Assembly (NCBI RefSeq): GCF_044772865.1
Contig: NZ_CP173029.1
Span: forward strand, 992,001-1,056,000
Origin: Algirhabdus cladophorae
Lineage (GTDB): Bacteria; Pseudomonadota; Alphaproteobacteria; Rhodobacterales; Rhodobacteraceae
Direction of reading: 5' to 3'
DNA: 64,000 bases
This document shows positions 51,725 through 59,844 of the stretch, piece by piece (within the stretch, counting starts at the first letter, position 1; each line of letters opens with the position of its first letter). A model generated the notes under the pieces. It did not search any database and was not told where the DNA came from. It was given only the letters and a program-made list of their open reading frames with translations. The translations under genes were made by a program, and so were the position numbers.

Positions 51725-52141
51725 CTAATGCTCGCGGTCGCACAAATTGTGGTCAGCTAGTGACGCTAACACGTAGCAATCTTCCGACACGCCTTCACCG
51801 TCGCAGCCCTTCGATATTCGACTGAGTTCTTTTTCAAGTGTCCTAAGACGTTTGATCTTTGCGCGGACGTCTTCAAGTTGCAACGTGGCGATCTGCGTCG
51901 CAGCCTCGCACGATCGGTCCGGATGATCTTGCAGTTCGATCAACGACGAAATCGCTTCAATCGAAAACCCAAGGTCACGCGCATGGCGGATGAAACTCAG
52001 CCGTTCTAACCCAGCTTTGTCGTATCGCCGTTGGTTCCCGGACGTGCGTTCCGCCTCGGCCAATAACCCCATTTCCTCGTAATACCGGATGGTCGGAACC
52101 TTGACCTTGGTGCGCTTTGAAAGCTCGCCAATCGAAAACAT
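51725..52141 (-). CDS. MerR-family metal-responsive regulator (CadR/PbrR/ZntR-like)
   Basis: This 138-residue MerR regulator has an N-terminal winged HTH (MFSIGELSKRTKVKVPTIRYYEEMGLL...NQRRYD), a dimerisation helix with Cys78 at the start, and a C-terminal loop GCDGEGVSEDC with Cys113 and Cys122. Three Cys in this spacing fit divalent-metal sensors (Zn/Cd/Pb) of the family rather than the Cu(I) sensor CueR. It is divergent from the CDF transporter, with the shared promoter between them. Extended downstream frames starting at 52234 are ignored because the HTH begins at this Met. Confidence 0.92.
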   Translation of the reverse strand: MFSIGELSKRTKVKVPTIRYYEEMGLLAEAERTSGNQRRYDKAGLERLSFIRHARDLGFSIEAISSLIELQDHPDRSCEAATQIATLQLEDVRAKIKRLRTLEKELSRISKGCDGEGVSEDCYVLASLADHNLCDREH

Positions 52142-52152
52142 GAAAAAACCTC

Positions 52153-52183
52153 TTGAACCTCTAGCTGCTAGAGACATTACAGT
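52153..52183 (+). promoter_or_regulatory. MerR-type promoter/operator for the CDF transporter gene
   Basis: A -35 element TTGAAC (52153-52158) and a -10 element TACAGT (52178-52183) are separated by 19 bases, the over-long spacer typical of MerR-activated promoters. Filling it is a perfect palindrome CTCTAGC-T-GCTAGAG (52159-52173). The regulator gene begins 18 bases to the left on the opposite strand. The site thus probably serves both genes. Confidence 0.88.
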
Positions 52184-52213
52184 ATGAGCAACCAAAGAAG
52201 AAAGAGGATTCTC

Positions 52214-52849
52214 ATGGCTGGTTGCTGCGGACATGACGCCAAGTTTGACGGCGTTTCAGATGACTACAAAAGACGGCTGTGGATCGTCATTGCCCTAAAC
52301 GCGACGATGTTCTTTGTCGAGATGACAGCAGGCCATCTGGCCAAGTCTCAGGCGTTGCAAGCTGACGCACTCGACTTTGCGGGCGATGCGCTGACCTATG
52401 GTATTTCGCTTGCGGTCATCGGAGCCTCACTTCGTGCCCGAACGAATGCGGCATTGTTCAAAGGCGTCAGCCTTCTTCTCATGGGCCTTTGGGTCTTCGG
52501 ATCAACGGTCTACCGCGTATTCTATACTGGCGTCCCCACGGCTGAAATCATGGGTGTTGTCGGCTTTCTCGCACTACTCACCAATCTGGCAAGCGTCATG
52601 CTGTTGGTCCGCTACAAGGATGGTGATGCCAATGTCCGGTCGGTCTGGCTCTGTTCGCGCAATGACGCGATTGGGAACGTGGCCGTGATGTTTGCAGCGC
52701 TTGGTGTGTGGGGCACGGCAACGGGTTGGCCTGACCTAATCGTGGCAACCATCATGGCCGGATTGTTTCTGTCATCGGCGTCCCAAATCCTACGCCAAGC
52801 CTTGGAAGAACGACGCGAAATGACCCAGCAGGAACATGAGGCGGTATGA
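52214..52849 (+). CDS. Cation diffusion facilitator-like metal transporter
   Basis: This 211-residue membrane protein has six hydrophobic segments of the CDF type and an N-terminal MAGCCGHDAKF, whose Cys/His could bind metal. The usual HxxxD of helix 2 reads DALDFAGD (Asp54, Asp58) and the one in helix 5 reads CSRND (Cys147, Asp151), so the ion specificity may differ from Zn CDFs. The C-terminal cytoplasmic domain is short. The start is the ATG at 52214 with AAAGAGGA upstream; the ATG at 52184 abuts the -10 box. The stop overlaps the next gene as ATGA. Confidence 0.88.
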   Translation: MAGCCGHDAKFDGVSDDYKRRLWIVIALNATMFFVEMTAGHLAKSQALQADALDFAGDALTYGISLAVIGASLRARTNAALFKGVSLLLMGLWVFGSTVYRVFYTGVPTAEIMGVVGFLALLTNLASVMLLVRYKDGDANVRSVWLCSRNDAIGNVAVMFAALGVWGTATGWPDLIVATIMAGLFLSSASQILRQALEERREMTQQEHEAV

Positions 52850-53397
52850 TGCTGACTATCTTAGTCTTCATCGGCCTTATGATCGCAGCAGCTACGTTTG
52901 CCGCGATGCTTTGGTCCATCGCATATCCTGCCCGCCGCCTTTGGCCGCCAAAGCGTTATACTATGGCCACTCCTATCTTGGTTTGGGTTCCGACATTCAC
53001 TCTCTTTGGAATCCTGATCGTCCTCGGCGTTATTGAATGGGGAAGCCTGCCAATCCCAACTTGGTTGCGGTTTGGCGTAGGTGTTCCCCTGATTGTCGCC
53101 GGAAACGTGGTCGTATGGTCAGAAGCCGCACAGTTTGGCATCGCCCAAACCGGGGGCGCAAAAGGATCGCTCCGAACAAGCGGCATGTACCGCTATTCCC
53201 GCAATCCACAATACGTGGCAGATATTGCAATGATTTTCGGCTGGATCGTGCTTTGTGCATCGGCAGGCGCTGCGCTTGTCGGCTTTGCCGGAATAGCCGT
53301 TCTAATCGCTGCGCCTTTCGCCGAGGAACCGTGGCTCAAAGAGCAATACGGTCCCCCGTTCGAGAACTACAAGGCAAAGGTCCGGCGGTTCTTGTAG
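52846..53397 (+). CDS. Isoprenylcysteine carboxyl methyltransferase-like membrane protein, coupled to CDF gene
   Basis: This 183-residue membrane protein has about five hydrophobic segments and the ICMT/PEMT signature: LRTSGMYRYSRNPQYVADIAMIFGW (R-NPxY), and a final EEPWLKEQYGPPFENYKAKVRRFL with the conserved EE. Translation starts by ATGA overlap with the CDF gene (a second ATG follows immediately). The coupling implies a shared role in the metal response, perhaps methylating a lipid or prenyl group, but the substrate is unknown. It is the second ICMT-like gene in this window (other at 43562). Confidence 0.85.
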   Translation: MMLTILVFIGLMIAAATFAAMLWSIAYPARRLWPPKRYTMATPILVWVPTFTLFGILIVLGVIEWGSLPIPTWLRFGVGVPLIVAGNVVVWSEAAQFGIAQTGGAKGSLRTSGMYRYSRNPQYVADIAMIFGWIVLCASAGAALVGFAGIAVLIAAPFAEEPWLKEQYGPPFENYKAKVRRFL

Positions 53398-53505
53398 GCA
53401 ATTGACCAAATGCAAAAGCAGACCTTCGCCATGGTGCGGCATCTTGGTAGGTCTGGGCTCTAAGCCGACATTCCTGCAATGCGAAAAAGGCTCATCCGGT
53501 GATAC

Positions 53506-54504
53506 CTAACCACCTGTATGAGACATATGCCGTGACATTTGACCGCCTAGTTCTTGGCGGGAGTAGTCGAAATCATGGCCCTTGGGTTTCAGGCCGATGG
53601 CGGCGCGGATGGCGTCCTCTAGAGGGGCGTCATCATGCGGGTTGTCGCGCAGCGGGGCGCGCAGGTCGCTTTTGCCCTCTTGGCCCAAGCAGGTGTAAAT
53701 CTCGCCGGTGCAGGTGATGCGCACGCGGTTGCAGCTTTCGCAGAAATTATGGGACAGCGGTGTGATAAAGCCGATCTTTTGTCCGGTTTCCTCAACGCGG
53801 ACGTAGCGGGCAGGGCCGCCTGTGCGCTCGGAAAGATCGGTCAGTCTATAGGTCTGTGCCAGGGTTTCGCGCAGGTCATTCAAGGACCAGTATTGGCCAA
53901 TGCGGTTCTCATTGCCGATATCGCCCATGGGCATGACCTCGATAAAGGTCAGGTCCAGCCCGCGTTCGGCGCAAAATTCGGCCATTGGGATCAACTCGTC
54001 TTCGTTGAAACTCTTGAGCGCCACAGCGTTCAGTTTGACCCGAAGGCCTGCGGCTTGGGCGGCGTCTATTCCGCGCAAAACTTGGGGCAGGCGGCCCCAA
54101 CGGGTGATGTCCGCGAATTTTTGTTCGTCCAGAGTGTCGAGCGAGATATTGATCCGTTTGACGCCGCAAGCGGCCAGATCTGCTGCGTATTTTTCCAACT
54201 GGCTGCCGTTGGTGGTCAGGGTCAATTCATCCAGAGCACCACTATCGATATGGCGCGCCATGGATTGGAAATAAGACATGATCCCGCGTCTGACCAAAGG
54301 CTCACCACCGGTTATCCGCAGTTTTTTCACCCCAAGCCCGATAAAGCTGGTGCACAGTCGGTCCAGTTCCTCGAGGCTAAGTAGTTCTTTTTTCGGCAAA
54401 AATTGCATGTTTTCGGACATGCAATAAACGCAGCGAAAGTCACACCGGTCCGTGACGGACAAGCGCAGGTAGGTAATCGCACGTTGAAATGGATCGATGA
54501 GCAT
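53506..54504 (-). CDS. moaA: GTP 3',8-cyclase MoaA (molybdopterin biosynthesis)
   Basis: MoaA is the radical SAM enzyme of the first molybdenum-cofactor step, converting GTP to 3',8-cH2GTP. The 332-residue product has the SAM cluster motif CDFRCVYC, RITGGEPLVRRG (SAM-binding GGE), LTTNGSQLEKYA, RINISLDTLD, and the C-terminal cluster ligands FCESCNRVRITCTGEIYTCLGQEG. The characteristic GG end (HTGG) needed for activity is present. It converges with the methyltransferase across 108 bases with no gene. It is divergent from the lipoprotein gene at 54590. Confidence 0.96.
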   Translation of the reverse strand: MLIDPFQRAITYLRLSVTDRCDFRCVYCMSENMQFLPKKELLSLEELDRLCTSFIGLGVKKLRITGGEPLVRRGIMSYFQSMARHIDSGALDELTLTTNGSQLEKYAADLAACGVKRINISLDTLDEQKFADITRWGRLPQVLRGIDAAQAAGLRVKLNAVALKSFNEDELIPMAEFCAERGLDLTFIEVMPMGDIGNENRIGQYWSLNDLRETLAQTYRLTDLSERTGGPARYVRVEETGQKIGFITPLSHNFCESCNRVRITCTGEIYTCLGQEGKSDLRAPLRDNPHDDAPLEDAIRAAIGLKPKGHDFDYSRQELGGQMSRHMSHTGG

Positions 54505-54589
54505 AAAGGGAGGGTAGGTCTTTGGTTGCGACCCTGCAAGGGTGATATTGCCGTTGAAGACGGCGGATAGGCATCATAGTCTAGGCCCC

Positions 54590-55096
54590 ATGAGATATGG
54601 TATATTTTTGACGAGTGTTTTGGCGGTTTTGGCGAGCTGCGCCCAGATCGAGCCACAGGCGCAAGCCCCTGAAGTTAAACCGGAAACTGCGGAAGCTGTG
54701 CGACCAAAATCGCGCCCCAACGGGTTGAACACGCAAGTGACGGCCCCGCCATCCACGGCACGTACTGTGGACCAATTTGATACGACATCCTCGGCGGAAA
54801 AGGCGCAAGCGGTAGAAGTGGCAGCGCAAGATGCGGGCGGTTCAGCCACTCTTGGGCGGACAGTGGCCAGCCTTGGGTCACCGGCGGATCCCGGGTTTTG
54901 GCTGGAGACGCCATTGGTCGATGACGTGCAGATGGGACGCGTTGTGTATCTGGCCAATGGTCAGGCTGTCGCCGTGGAGCTGCGTCCTATCGAGGGCCCC
55001 AAAACCGCGGGCAGTCGCCTATCCTTACCCGCGATGCGCGTGATCGAAGCGCCTTTGACGGGCTTGCCGGAACTTGAGGTTTTTACCGAGAATTAG
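54590..55096 (+). CDS. Putative lipoprotein
   Basis: This 168-residue protein has a signal peptide ending in lipobox LASC (Cys17). The mature part starts with a Pro/Ala/Glu-rich low-complexity stretch and ends with a globular region: TVASLGSPADPGFWLETPLVDDVQMGRVVYLANGQAVAVELRP. It then has GSRLSLPAMRVIEAPLTGLPELEVF. I do not recognise a named domain. Annotations like 'D-galactarate dehydratase' for such roseobacter proteins are likely to be misnomers. It should be outer-membrane or periplasmic. It stands alone between moaA (divergent) and alkD (convergent). Confidence 0.7.
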   Translation: MRYGIFLTSVLAVLASCAQIEPQAQAPEVKPETAEAVRPKSRPNGLNTQVTAPPSTARTVDQFDTTSSAEKAQAVEVAAQDAGGSATLGRTVASLGSPADPGFWLETPLVDDVQMGRVVYLANGQAVAVELRPIEGPKTAGSRLSLPAMRVIEAPLTGLPELEVFTEN

Positions 55097-55190
55097 GGTG
55101 CCATTTTGCGGTGTCGAATTGCTGGCGCAATCTGACAGGGGCGGGGGCATGGCACGCCCCCCCCACGGATCTTTTCACAAAGAAAATGGC

Positions 55191-55889
55191 CTATTTGGGG
55201 AGTTTGCGCAGAGCTTCTTTGACGGCGAAGGGTTTCATTTTGTCGCCGTGCTCTTGGACAAAGCTTTTGGTGCGGTCTGGGTCGTGGCGTGACAGATCGC
55301 GCAGCCACCATCCGATAGATTTTTGGATAAACCATCGGTGATCAGTGGTGTAATCCGCAGCCCAACCCAAGATACGCTCGCGAGCTTGGATTTCTGCAGG
55401 TTTGGGATTGTTTTGTTTGGTCCAAGGCAAGGTCATCACAAGGGCTGCGCGTTTGGTCCAAAGGTGATCCGAGGTGGTCCAGACTTCGACCTCGTCCAGA
55501 CGGCTTGGATCCCAGACCAGACGCTTGGCTCCGGCCCCGCAGACGTGATCTGCAATAGCCCAGCCGCAAAACTGGGGCACCCAGGTTTTGATCAGCTCCC
55601 AAGCGGCGGTGTCGTCCGGGCGGATCCGCGCCTGAGCCAGGAGTTTTGCCGCAGCGATGCGGGCCTCGAAAATGCCGCTGTCCCAAAGCTGGATGGCCAG
55701 ATGCAACCGTTGATCAAGGTCAAATTCCTGACGCCATGCCGTGGCTGCGGCATCGATCGTGGGATTACTGATCCCCAGCACCGGGCGCTGGGTTTTATGG
55801 TATTTGCGCATCTCAATGGCTTTGACCGGATCTGCGGTCTCGCTGAGGGTGGCGATTGCGTCTTCGAGAGGAAAGAGATCAGCGTTCAT
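55191..55889 (-). CDS. DNA alkylation repair protein, AlkD-like
   Basis: This 232-residue all-helical protein matches AlkD-type HEAT-repeat glycosylases: MRKYHKTQRPVLGIS, LAIQLWDSGIFEARIAAAKLLA, WVPQFCGWAIADHVCG, LVWDPSRLDEVEVWTTSDHLWTKRAALV, HRWFIQKSIGWWLRDLSRHDPDRTKSFV. These contain the DNA-facing Trp/Asp/Arg residues of the family. It removes alkylated purines. The start ATG overlaps the glmS stop as ATGA, so expression is tied to amino-sugar synthesis genes with no evident logic. Confidence 0.85.
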   Translation of the reverse strand: MNADLFPLEDAIATLSETADPVKAIEMRKYHKTQRPVLGISNPTIDAAATAWRQEFDLDQRLHLAIQLWDSGIFEARIAAAKLLAQARIRPDDTAAWELIKTWVPQFCGWAIADHVCGAGAKRLVWDPSRLDEVEVWTTSDHLWTKRAALVMTLPWTKQNNPKPAEIQARERILGWAADYTTDHRWFIQKSIGWWLRDLSRHDPDRTKSFVQEHGDKMKPFAVKEALRKLPK

Positions 55890-57703
55890 TCTACGGTGAC
55901 AGATTTGGCCAAATTGCGCGGTTGATCCACATCAGTGCCTTTGGCCACAGCCGTGTAATAGGCCAAAAGCTGCGCAGGGATCGCATAAAGCAAGGGCGAC
56001 AAAATTTCGGGCACATCGGGCATGACAATCAGATCGGCAGCCTCGGATCCGATCATGCTGGCGCCTTGGCTGTCGGTGACCAGAACGACTTTGCCGGACC
56101 GTGCGATGACCTCCTGCATGTTGGAAATTGTTTTGTCGAAAAGGCTGTCTTTTGGGGCCAAGACGACCACGGGTGTCTTTTTGTCGACCAAGGCGATGGG
56201 CCCGTGTTTCAATTCGCCCGAGGCATAACCTTCGGCATGGATGTAGCTGATTTCTTTAAGTTTTAGCGCGCCTTCCATGGCCATTGGGTACATCAGGCCA
56301 CGTCCCAAAAACAGCACGTCAGTAGCTGCCGAAAGGCGTTTGGCCGTCTTTTTCATCGCAGGCGCTGCTTCGAGGGCTTGGTTGATCAAACCGGGCAGAC
56401 TGCGCATTTCGTTGCGGATGTTGGCGAGTTGTTCCGGGGTGCGGGTGCCGCGATCCTCAGCGGCGCGGATCGCCAGCAAAAGCAACACGTTAAGCTGGCA
56501 CAAGAACGCTTTGGTGGAGGCGACGCCAATCTCGGTGCCCGCAAGGATAGGCAAGGCGCAATCGCTCTCGCGGGCGATGCTGGATTCAGGCACATTGACC
56601 ACAGACAGGATTTTGTCGGCTTTGCCTTCGCAATACCTCAGGGCGGCAAGGGTATCAGCGGTTTCGCCAGATTGGCTGACAAAAAGCGCTGCGGTCTTGG
56701 GGGCTACGGGCGGTTCGCGGTAGCGAAATTCTGAGGCTATATCAACTTCTACAGGGATGCGCGCCAAACGTTCGAACCAGTATTTGGCTGTGAGGCACGC
56801 ATAAAAGGCTGTGCCACAGGCAACGAGCGTGAGCTGATTAATCTCTTTGAAATCAGGCAGTTCATCGGGGAAGTTTATGCCAGTTTCTGTCAAGTAATGC
56901 GCGTTGGCATCACCCAACACGCTGGGCTGTTCTGCGATTTCTTTGGCCATAAAGTGTTTGTGGCCGGCTTTGTCGACGCGGGCTTGGTCGATTTGGATGA
57001 CTTTCACTGCGCGGTTGGCCAGATCACCGTTTGCATCGCGAATTTCCAGCGACGTGCGGGTGACAATGGCGATGTCGCCCTCGTCGAGATAGGTGATTTT
57101 GTTGGTCATCGGAGCCAAGGCAATAGCGTCTGAACCCACAAACATTTCGCCTTCGCCGTGGCCGATTGCAAGGGGCGACCCTTTGCGCGCGGCGATGATC
57201 AGATCGTCTTCCCCATCAAAGAGAAAGCAGAGGGCAAAGGCGCCTTCGAGCTTGGCAATTGTGGCCTCGGCAGCGGCGCGTGGGTCCATACCCTGGCTCA
57301 TATGCATTTGGGTCAAAAGCGCGACGGTTTCCGTGTCGGTTTCGGTTTCAAAGGCAAAGCCATGTTCGGCCAGTTCCGCGCGCAGGTCCTTGTAGTTTTC
57401 CACGATGCCGTTGTGCACCACGGCCACAGGGCCTGCCTGATGTGGGTGGGCATTGGTGACAGAGGGCACGCCATGCGTGGCCCATCGGGTGTGACCAATG
57501 CCGGATTTGCCTGCCAGCGGCGTGTGCACCAGCGTATCAGACAGGTTGATGAGCTTGCCCACAGCACGGCGCCGGTCGAGACTGCCGTCATTTACGGTCG
57601 CAATACCTGCGCTGTCGTAGCCGCGATATTCCAACCGTTTGAGAGCCTCGACCAAAATCGGCGCAACCTCGTTGCTGCCCAAAACCCCTACAATCCCACA
57701 CAT
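55886..57703 (-). CDS. glmS: Glutamine--fructose-6-phosphate aminotransferase GlmS
   Basis: GlmS makes glucosamine-6-phosphate, the first step of UDP-GlcNAc synthesis. The 605-residue product has the N-terminal nucleophile MCGIVGVLG (Cys2), AGKSGIGHTRWATHGVPSVTNAHPH (glutaminase domain) and two SIS sugar-isomerase domains: LFVSQSGETADTLAALR, STKAFLCQLNVLL, FLGRGLMYPMAMEGALKLKEISYIHAEGYASGELKHGP, and ends in ARNLAKSVTVE-type. Its start lies 4 bases after the glmU stop. No glmS ribozyme signature was looked for successfully; that element is mainly in Firmicutes. Confidence 0.97.
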   Translation of the reverse strand: MCGIVGVLGSNEVAPILVEALKRLEYRGYDSAGIATVNDGSLDRRRAVGKLINLSDTLVHTPLAGKSGIGHTRWATHGVPSVTNAHPHQAGPVAVVHNGIVENYKDLRAELAEHGFAFETETDTETVALLTQMHMSQGMDPRAAAEATIAKLEGAFALCFLFDGEDDLIIAARKGSPLAIGHGEGEMFVGSDAIALAPMTNKITYLDEGDIAIVTRTSLEIRDANGDLANRAVKVIQIDQARVDKAGHKHFMAKEIAEQPSVLGDANAHYLTETGINFPDELPDFKEINQLTLVACGTAFYACLTAKYWFERLARIPVEVDIASEFRYREPPVAPKTAALFVSQSGETADTLAALRYCEGKADKILSVVNVPESSIARESDCALPILAGTEIGVASTKAFLCQLNVLLLLAIRAAEDRGTRTPEQLANIRNEMRSLPGLINQALEAAPAMKKTAKRLSAATDVLFLGRGLMYPMAMEGALKLKEISYIHAEGYASGELKHGPIALVDKKTPVVVLAPKDSLFDKTISNMQEVIARSGKVVLVTDSQGASMIGSEAADLIVMPDVPEILSPLLYAIPAQLLAYYTAVAKGTDVDQPRNLAKSVTVE

Positions 57704-57707
57704 ACCT

Positions 57708-59063
57708 TTACTCTGCCCCTTTGGTTTTTTCGGCTTTTATTGCCTTAAGCCGGTCAAACAGGCGCACAGCCAGTCCCGGTTTGTTAATCTGTTTGGCGCG
57801 CGCGAGGGCCAGTGCCTCGGGCGGGACATCTTTGGTAATGGTGCCGCCGGTTGCGGTCATGGCGCGGTCGCCCACGGTCACAGGGGCTACCAGCAGCGAG
57901 TTTGATCCGATAAAGACGTCTTCGCCAATTTCTGTACGGTGCTTCATCACCCCATCGTAGTTGCAGGTGATCGTGCCTGCGCCGATGTTGCTGTTTTTGC
58001 CGACGCTTGCATCGCCCACATAGGACAAGTGGTTGATCTTGGCCCCTTCGGCGATGCTGGCGTTTTTGACCTCAACGAAATTGCCGACTTTGGTGTCTTC
58101 AGCCAATTCTGTCCCCGGACGCAGACGGGCATAGGGCCCCACCACGGCACCGCGGCTGACATGGCAGCCCTCAAGATGGGAAAAGGCGCGAATGCGGGCA
58201 CCGGATTCAACTGTGACATCGGGACCGAACACCACATTAGGTTCGATAACGGTGTCGCGGCCGATCACGGTGTCATGGGCAAAATAGGTAAGGTCGGGTG
58301 CGTTTAGGGTCACGCCGGTCTCTAACATTTCGGCGCGAGCGCGGGTTTGGAAGGCATCTTCGGCCTCAACCAATTGGGCACGGGAATTGACGCCTAGCGT
58401 TTCGGCCTCGGGGCAGCGCACAACGCCTGCACTCAGGCCTGATTGGCGGGCATGGAACACGACATCGGTCAGATAAAATTCGCCTGCTGCGTTGTCGTTG
58501 CCGATCTTGGTCAGAAGATCGAACAGTTTGGGCGCGTCCATCACCATTACACCGGAATTGCACAGGCGGATCCGCTGTTCGGTGGGGGTGGCGTCCTTGA
58601 ATTCCACGATGCGCTCAAGGCTGTCGCCATCAGTGATCAAACGCCCATAACGACCGGGATCTGCGGCCTCAAAACCCAGCACTACCAGATCTTTCTTTTG
58701 GCGTAGCTCGGACATCGCGACCAGAGTTTCGGGCCGGATAAACGGCGTGTCGCCGTAAAGAACGATCACATCACCTTGGAAATTGGCCAGCTGGTCTTGG
58801 GCCATTTGCACCGCATGGCCTGTGCCCAATTGTTCGGTTTGCAACACGATCTGCGTGGACGGATCCCAAGCAGATGCTGCTTTTTCGACCAGTTCAGCCC
58901 CGTGGCCTGCCACAACAATCGTGTGATCCGGTTCCAAAGCCGCGCCTGATTTCATCGCATGAACCAACATTGGCGCGCCTGCAATTTCATGCAGAACTTT
59001 GGGCAATTCCGAATTCATCCGCGTGCCTTTTCCAGCGGCCAAGATAACAAGTGCAATCGGCAT
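57708..59063 (-). CDS. glmU: Bifunctional UDP-GlcNAc pyrophosphorylase / GlcN-1-P acetyltransferase GlmU
   Basis: GlmU makes UDP-GlcNAc from GlcN-1-P. The 451-residue product has the uridylyltransferase loop VILAAGKGTRMNSELPKVLHEIAG, GTGHAVQMA and YGDTPFIRPETL, then a left-handed beta-helix of hexapeptide repeats (VIGRDTVIEPNVVFGPDVTVESGARI and so on) with KNASIAEGAKINHLSYVGD and catalytic His. It is followed by glmS at four bases, which with alkD forms one transcript. GlcNAc made here feeds MurG/MurC and LpxC in the same window. Confidence 0.97.
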   Translation of the reverse strand: MPIALVILAAGKGTRMNSELPKVLHEIAGAPMLVHAMKSGAALEPDHTIVVAGHGAELVEKAASAWDPSTQIVLQTEQLGTGHAVQMAQDQLANFQGDVIVLYGDTPFIRPETLVAMSELRQKKDLVVLGFEAADPGRYGRLITDGDSLERIVEFKDATPTEQRIRLCNSGVMVMDAPKLFDLLTKIGNDNAAGEFYLTDVVFHARQSGLSAGVVRCPEAETLGVNSRAQLVEAEDAFQTRARAEMLETGVTLNAPDLTYFAHDTVIGRDTVIEPNVVFGPDVTVESGARIRAFSHLEGCHVSRGAVVGPYARLRPGTELAEDTKVGNFVEVKNASIAEGAKINHLSYVGDASVGKNSNIGAGTITCNYDGVMKHRTEIGEDVFIGSNSLLVAPVTVGDRAMTATGGTITKDVPPEALALARAKQINKPGLAVRLFDRLKAIKAEKTKGAE

Positions 59064-59178
59064 TTGCGGGCTGTCCCTTTCTTTCTGCTTGGGTTCGTTT
59101 TATCTGGCTGTGGCGTGGCTGCAAGGGGAAGCCCATCACAGCTTGTGTCTAAACATGACAGAAAGGGGCTTGGCAGCC

Positions 59179-59844
59179 ATGGGAACAGTGATTTTTGATC
59201 TAGACGGCACCTTGGCGGATACCAGTGGTGATCTTATTGCGGCGGCAAACCATTGTTTTGAGGGGCTTGGCCTGGGTGCTTTGTTGGATCCTGTGGCGGA
59301 TGCTGGCACTGCGTTAAAGGGTGGCCGGGCGATGCTTACTTTGGGATTCTCGCGGGTCGATGGCTTTGGATCTGAAGAGGACATTGCCGGGCAGTACCCG
59401 GTTTTGCTGGAGGCCTATGGCCGCGATATTGATCGCCATACGGTGATGTATCCTCATGCCATGGACACGGTCGAGGTTCTTAAATCACGCGGCTACAAAG
59501 TTGGCATTTGCACAAACAAACCCGAAGGTCTGGCGCAGACCTTGTTGACCCGGTTGGGTGTGCGTGATGCGTTTGGGTCATTGATTGGCGCCGATACCCT
59601 GAGCACGCGCAAGCCTGATGTAGCCCCTTATCGCGCAGCAGTAGAACAAGCGGGGGGTGTGATGGAAAAGTCGTGCCTGATCGGCGATACTTGGACCGAC
59701 CGCAACACCGCCAAAGCCGCTGGCGTGCCGTCGATATTGGTCACATTTGGGCCCGCAGCCGAGGACGTTATCGCGATGGAGGCCGAGGGCTATTTCAGCG
59801 ATTACCGCGATTTGCCGGACTTGGTCGCGCGTTTGATTGGCTGA
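59179..59844 (+). CDS. gph: Phosphoglycolate phosphatase-like HAD hydrolase
   Basis: This 221-residue HAD phosphatase has motif I VIFDLDGTLADTS, the helical cap, motif II/III ICTNKPEGLAQTLL and GADTLSTRKPDVAPY (Lys), and motif IV IGDTWTDRNTAKAAGV. The layout matches Gph, which detoxifies 2-phosphoglycolate. The Met at 59179 is chosen because AAAGGGG is upstream; a Met at 59155 lacks one. The gene runs 43 bases into the end of the convergent MmgE/PrpD gene. It is divergent from glmU. Confidence 0.87.
   Translation: MGTVIFDLDGTLADTSGDLIAAANHCFEGLGLGALLDPVADAGTALKGGRAMLTLGFSRVDGFGSEEDIAGQYPVLLEAYGRDIDRHTVMYPHAMDTVEVLKSRGYKVGICTNKPEGLAQTLLTRLGVRDAFGSLIGADTLSTRKPDVAPYRAAVEQAGGVMEKSCLIGDTWTDRNTAKAAGVPSILVTFGPAAEDVIAMEAEGYFSDYRDLPDLVARLIG

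Noticed and set aside
51557..51760. 67-residue frame between the Dabb gene and merR
   Set aside because: It has no ribosome site or domain and runs into merR on the other strand.
53398..53505. Possible gene remnant or attachment site between the ICMT-like gene and moaA
   Set aside because: No coding sense and no direct repeat matching the other side of the metal cassette could be found by eye.
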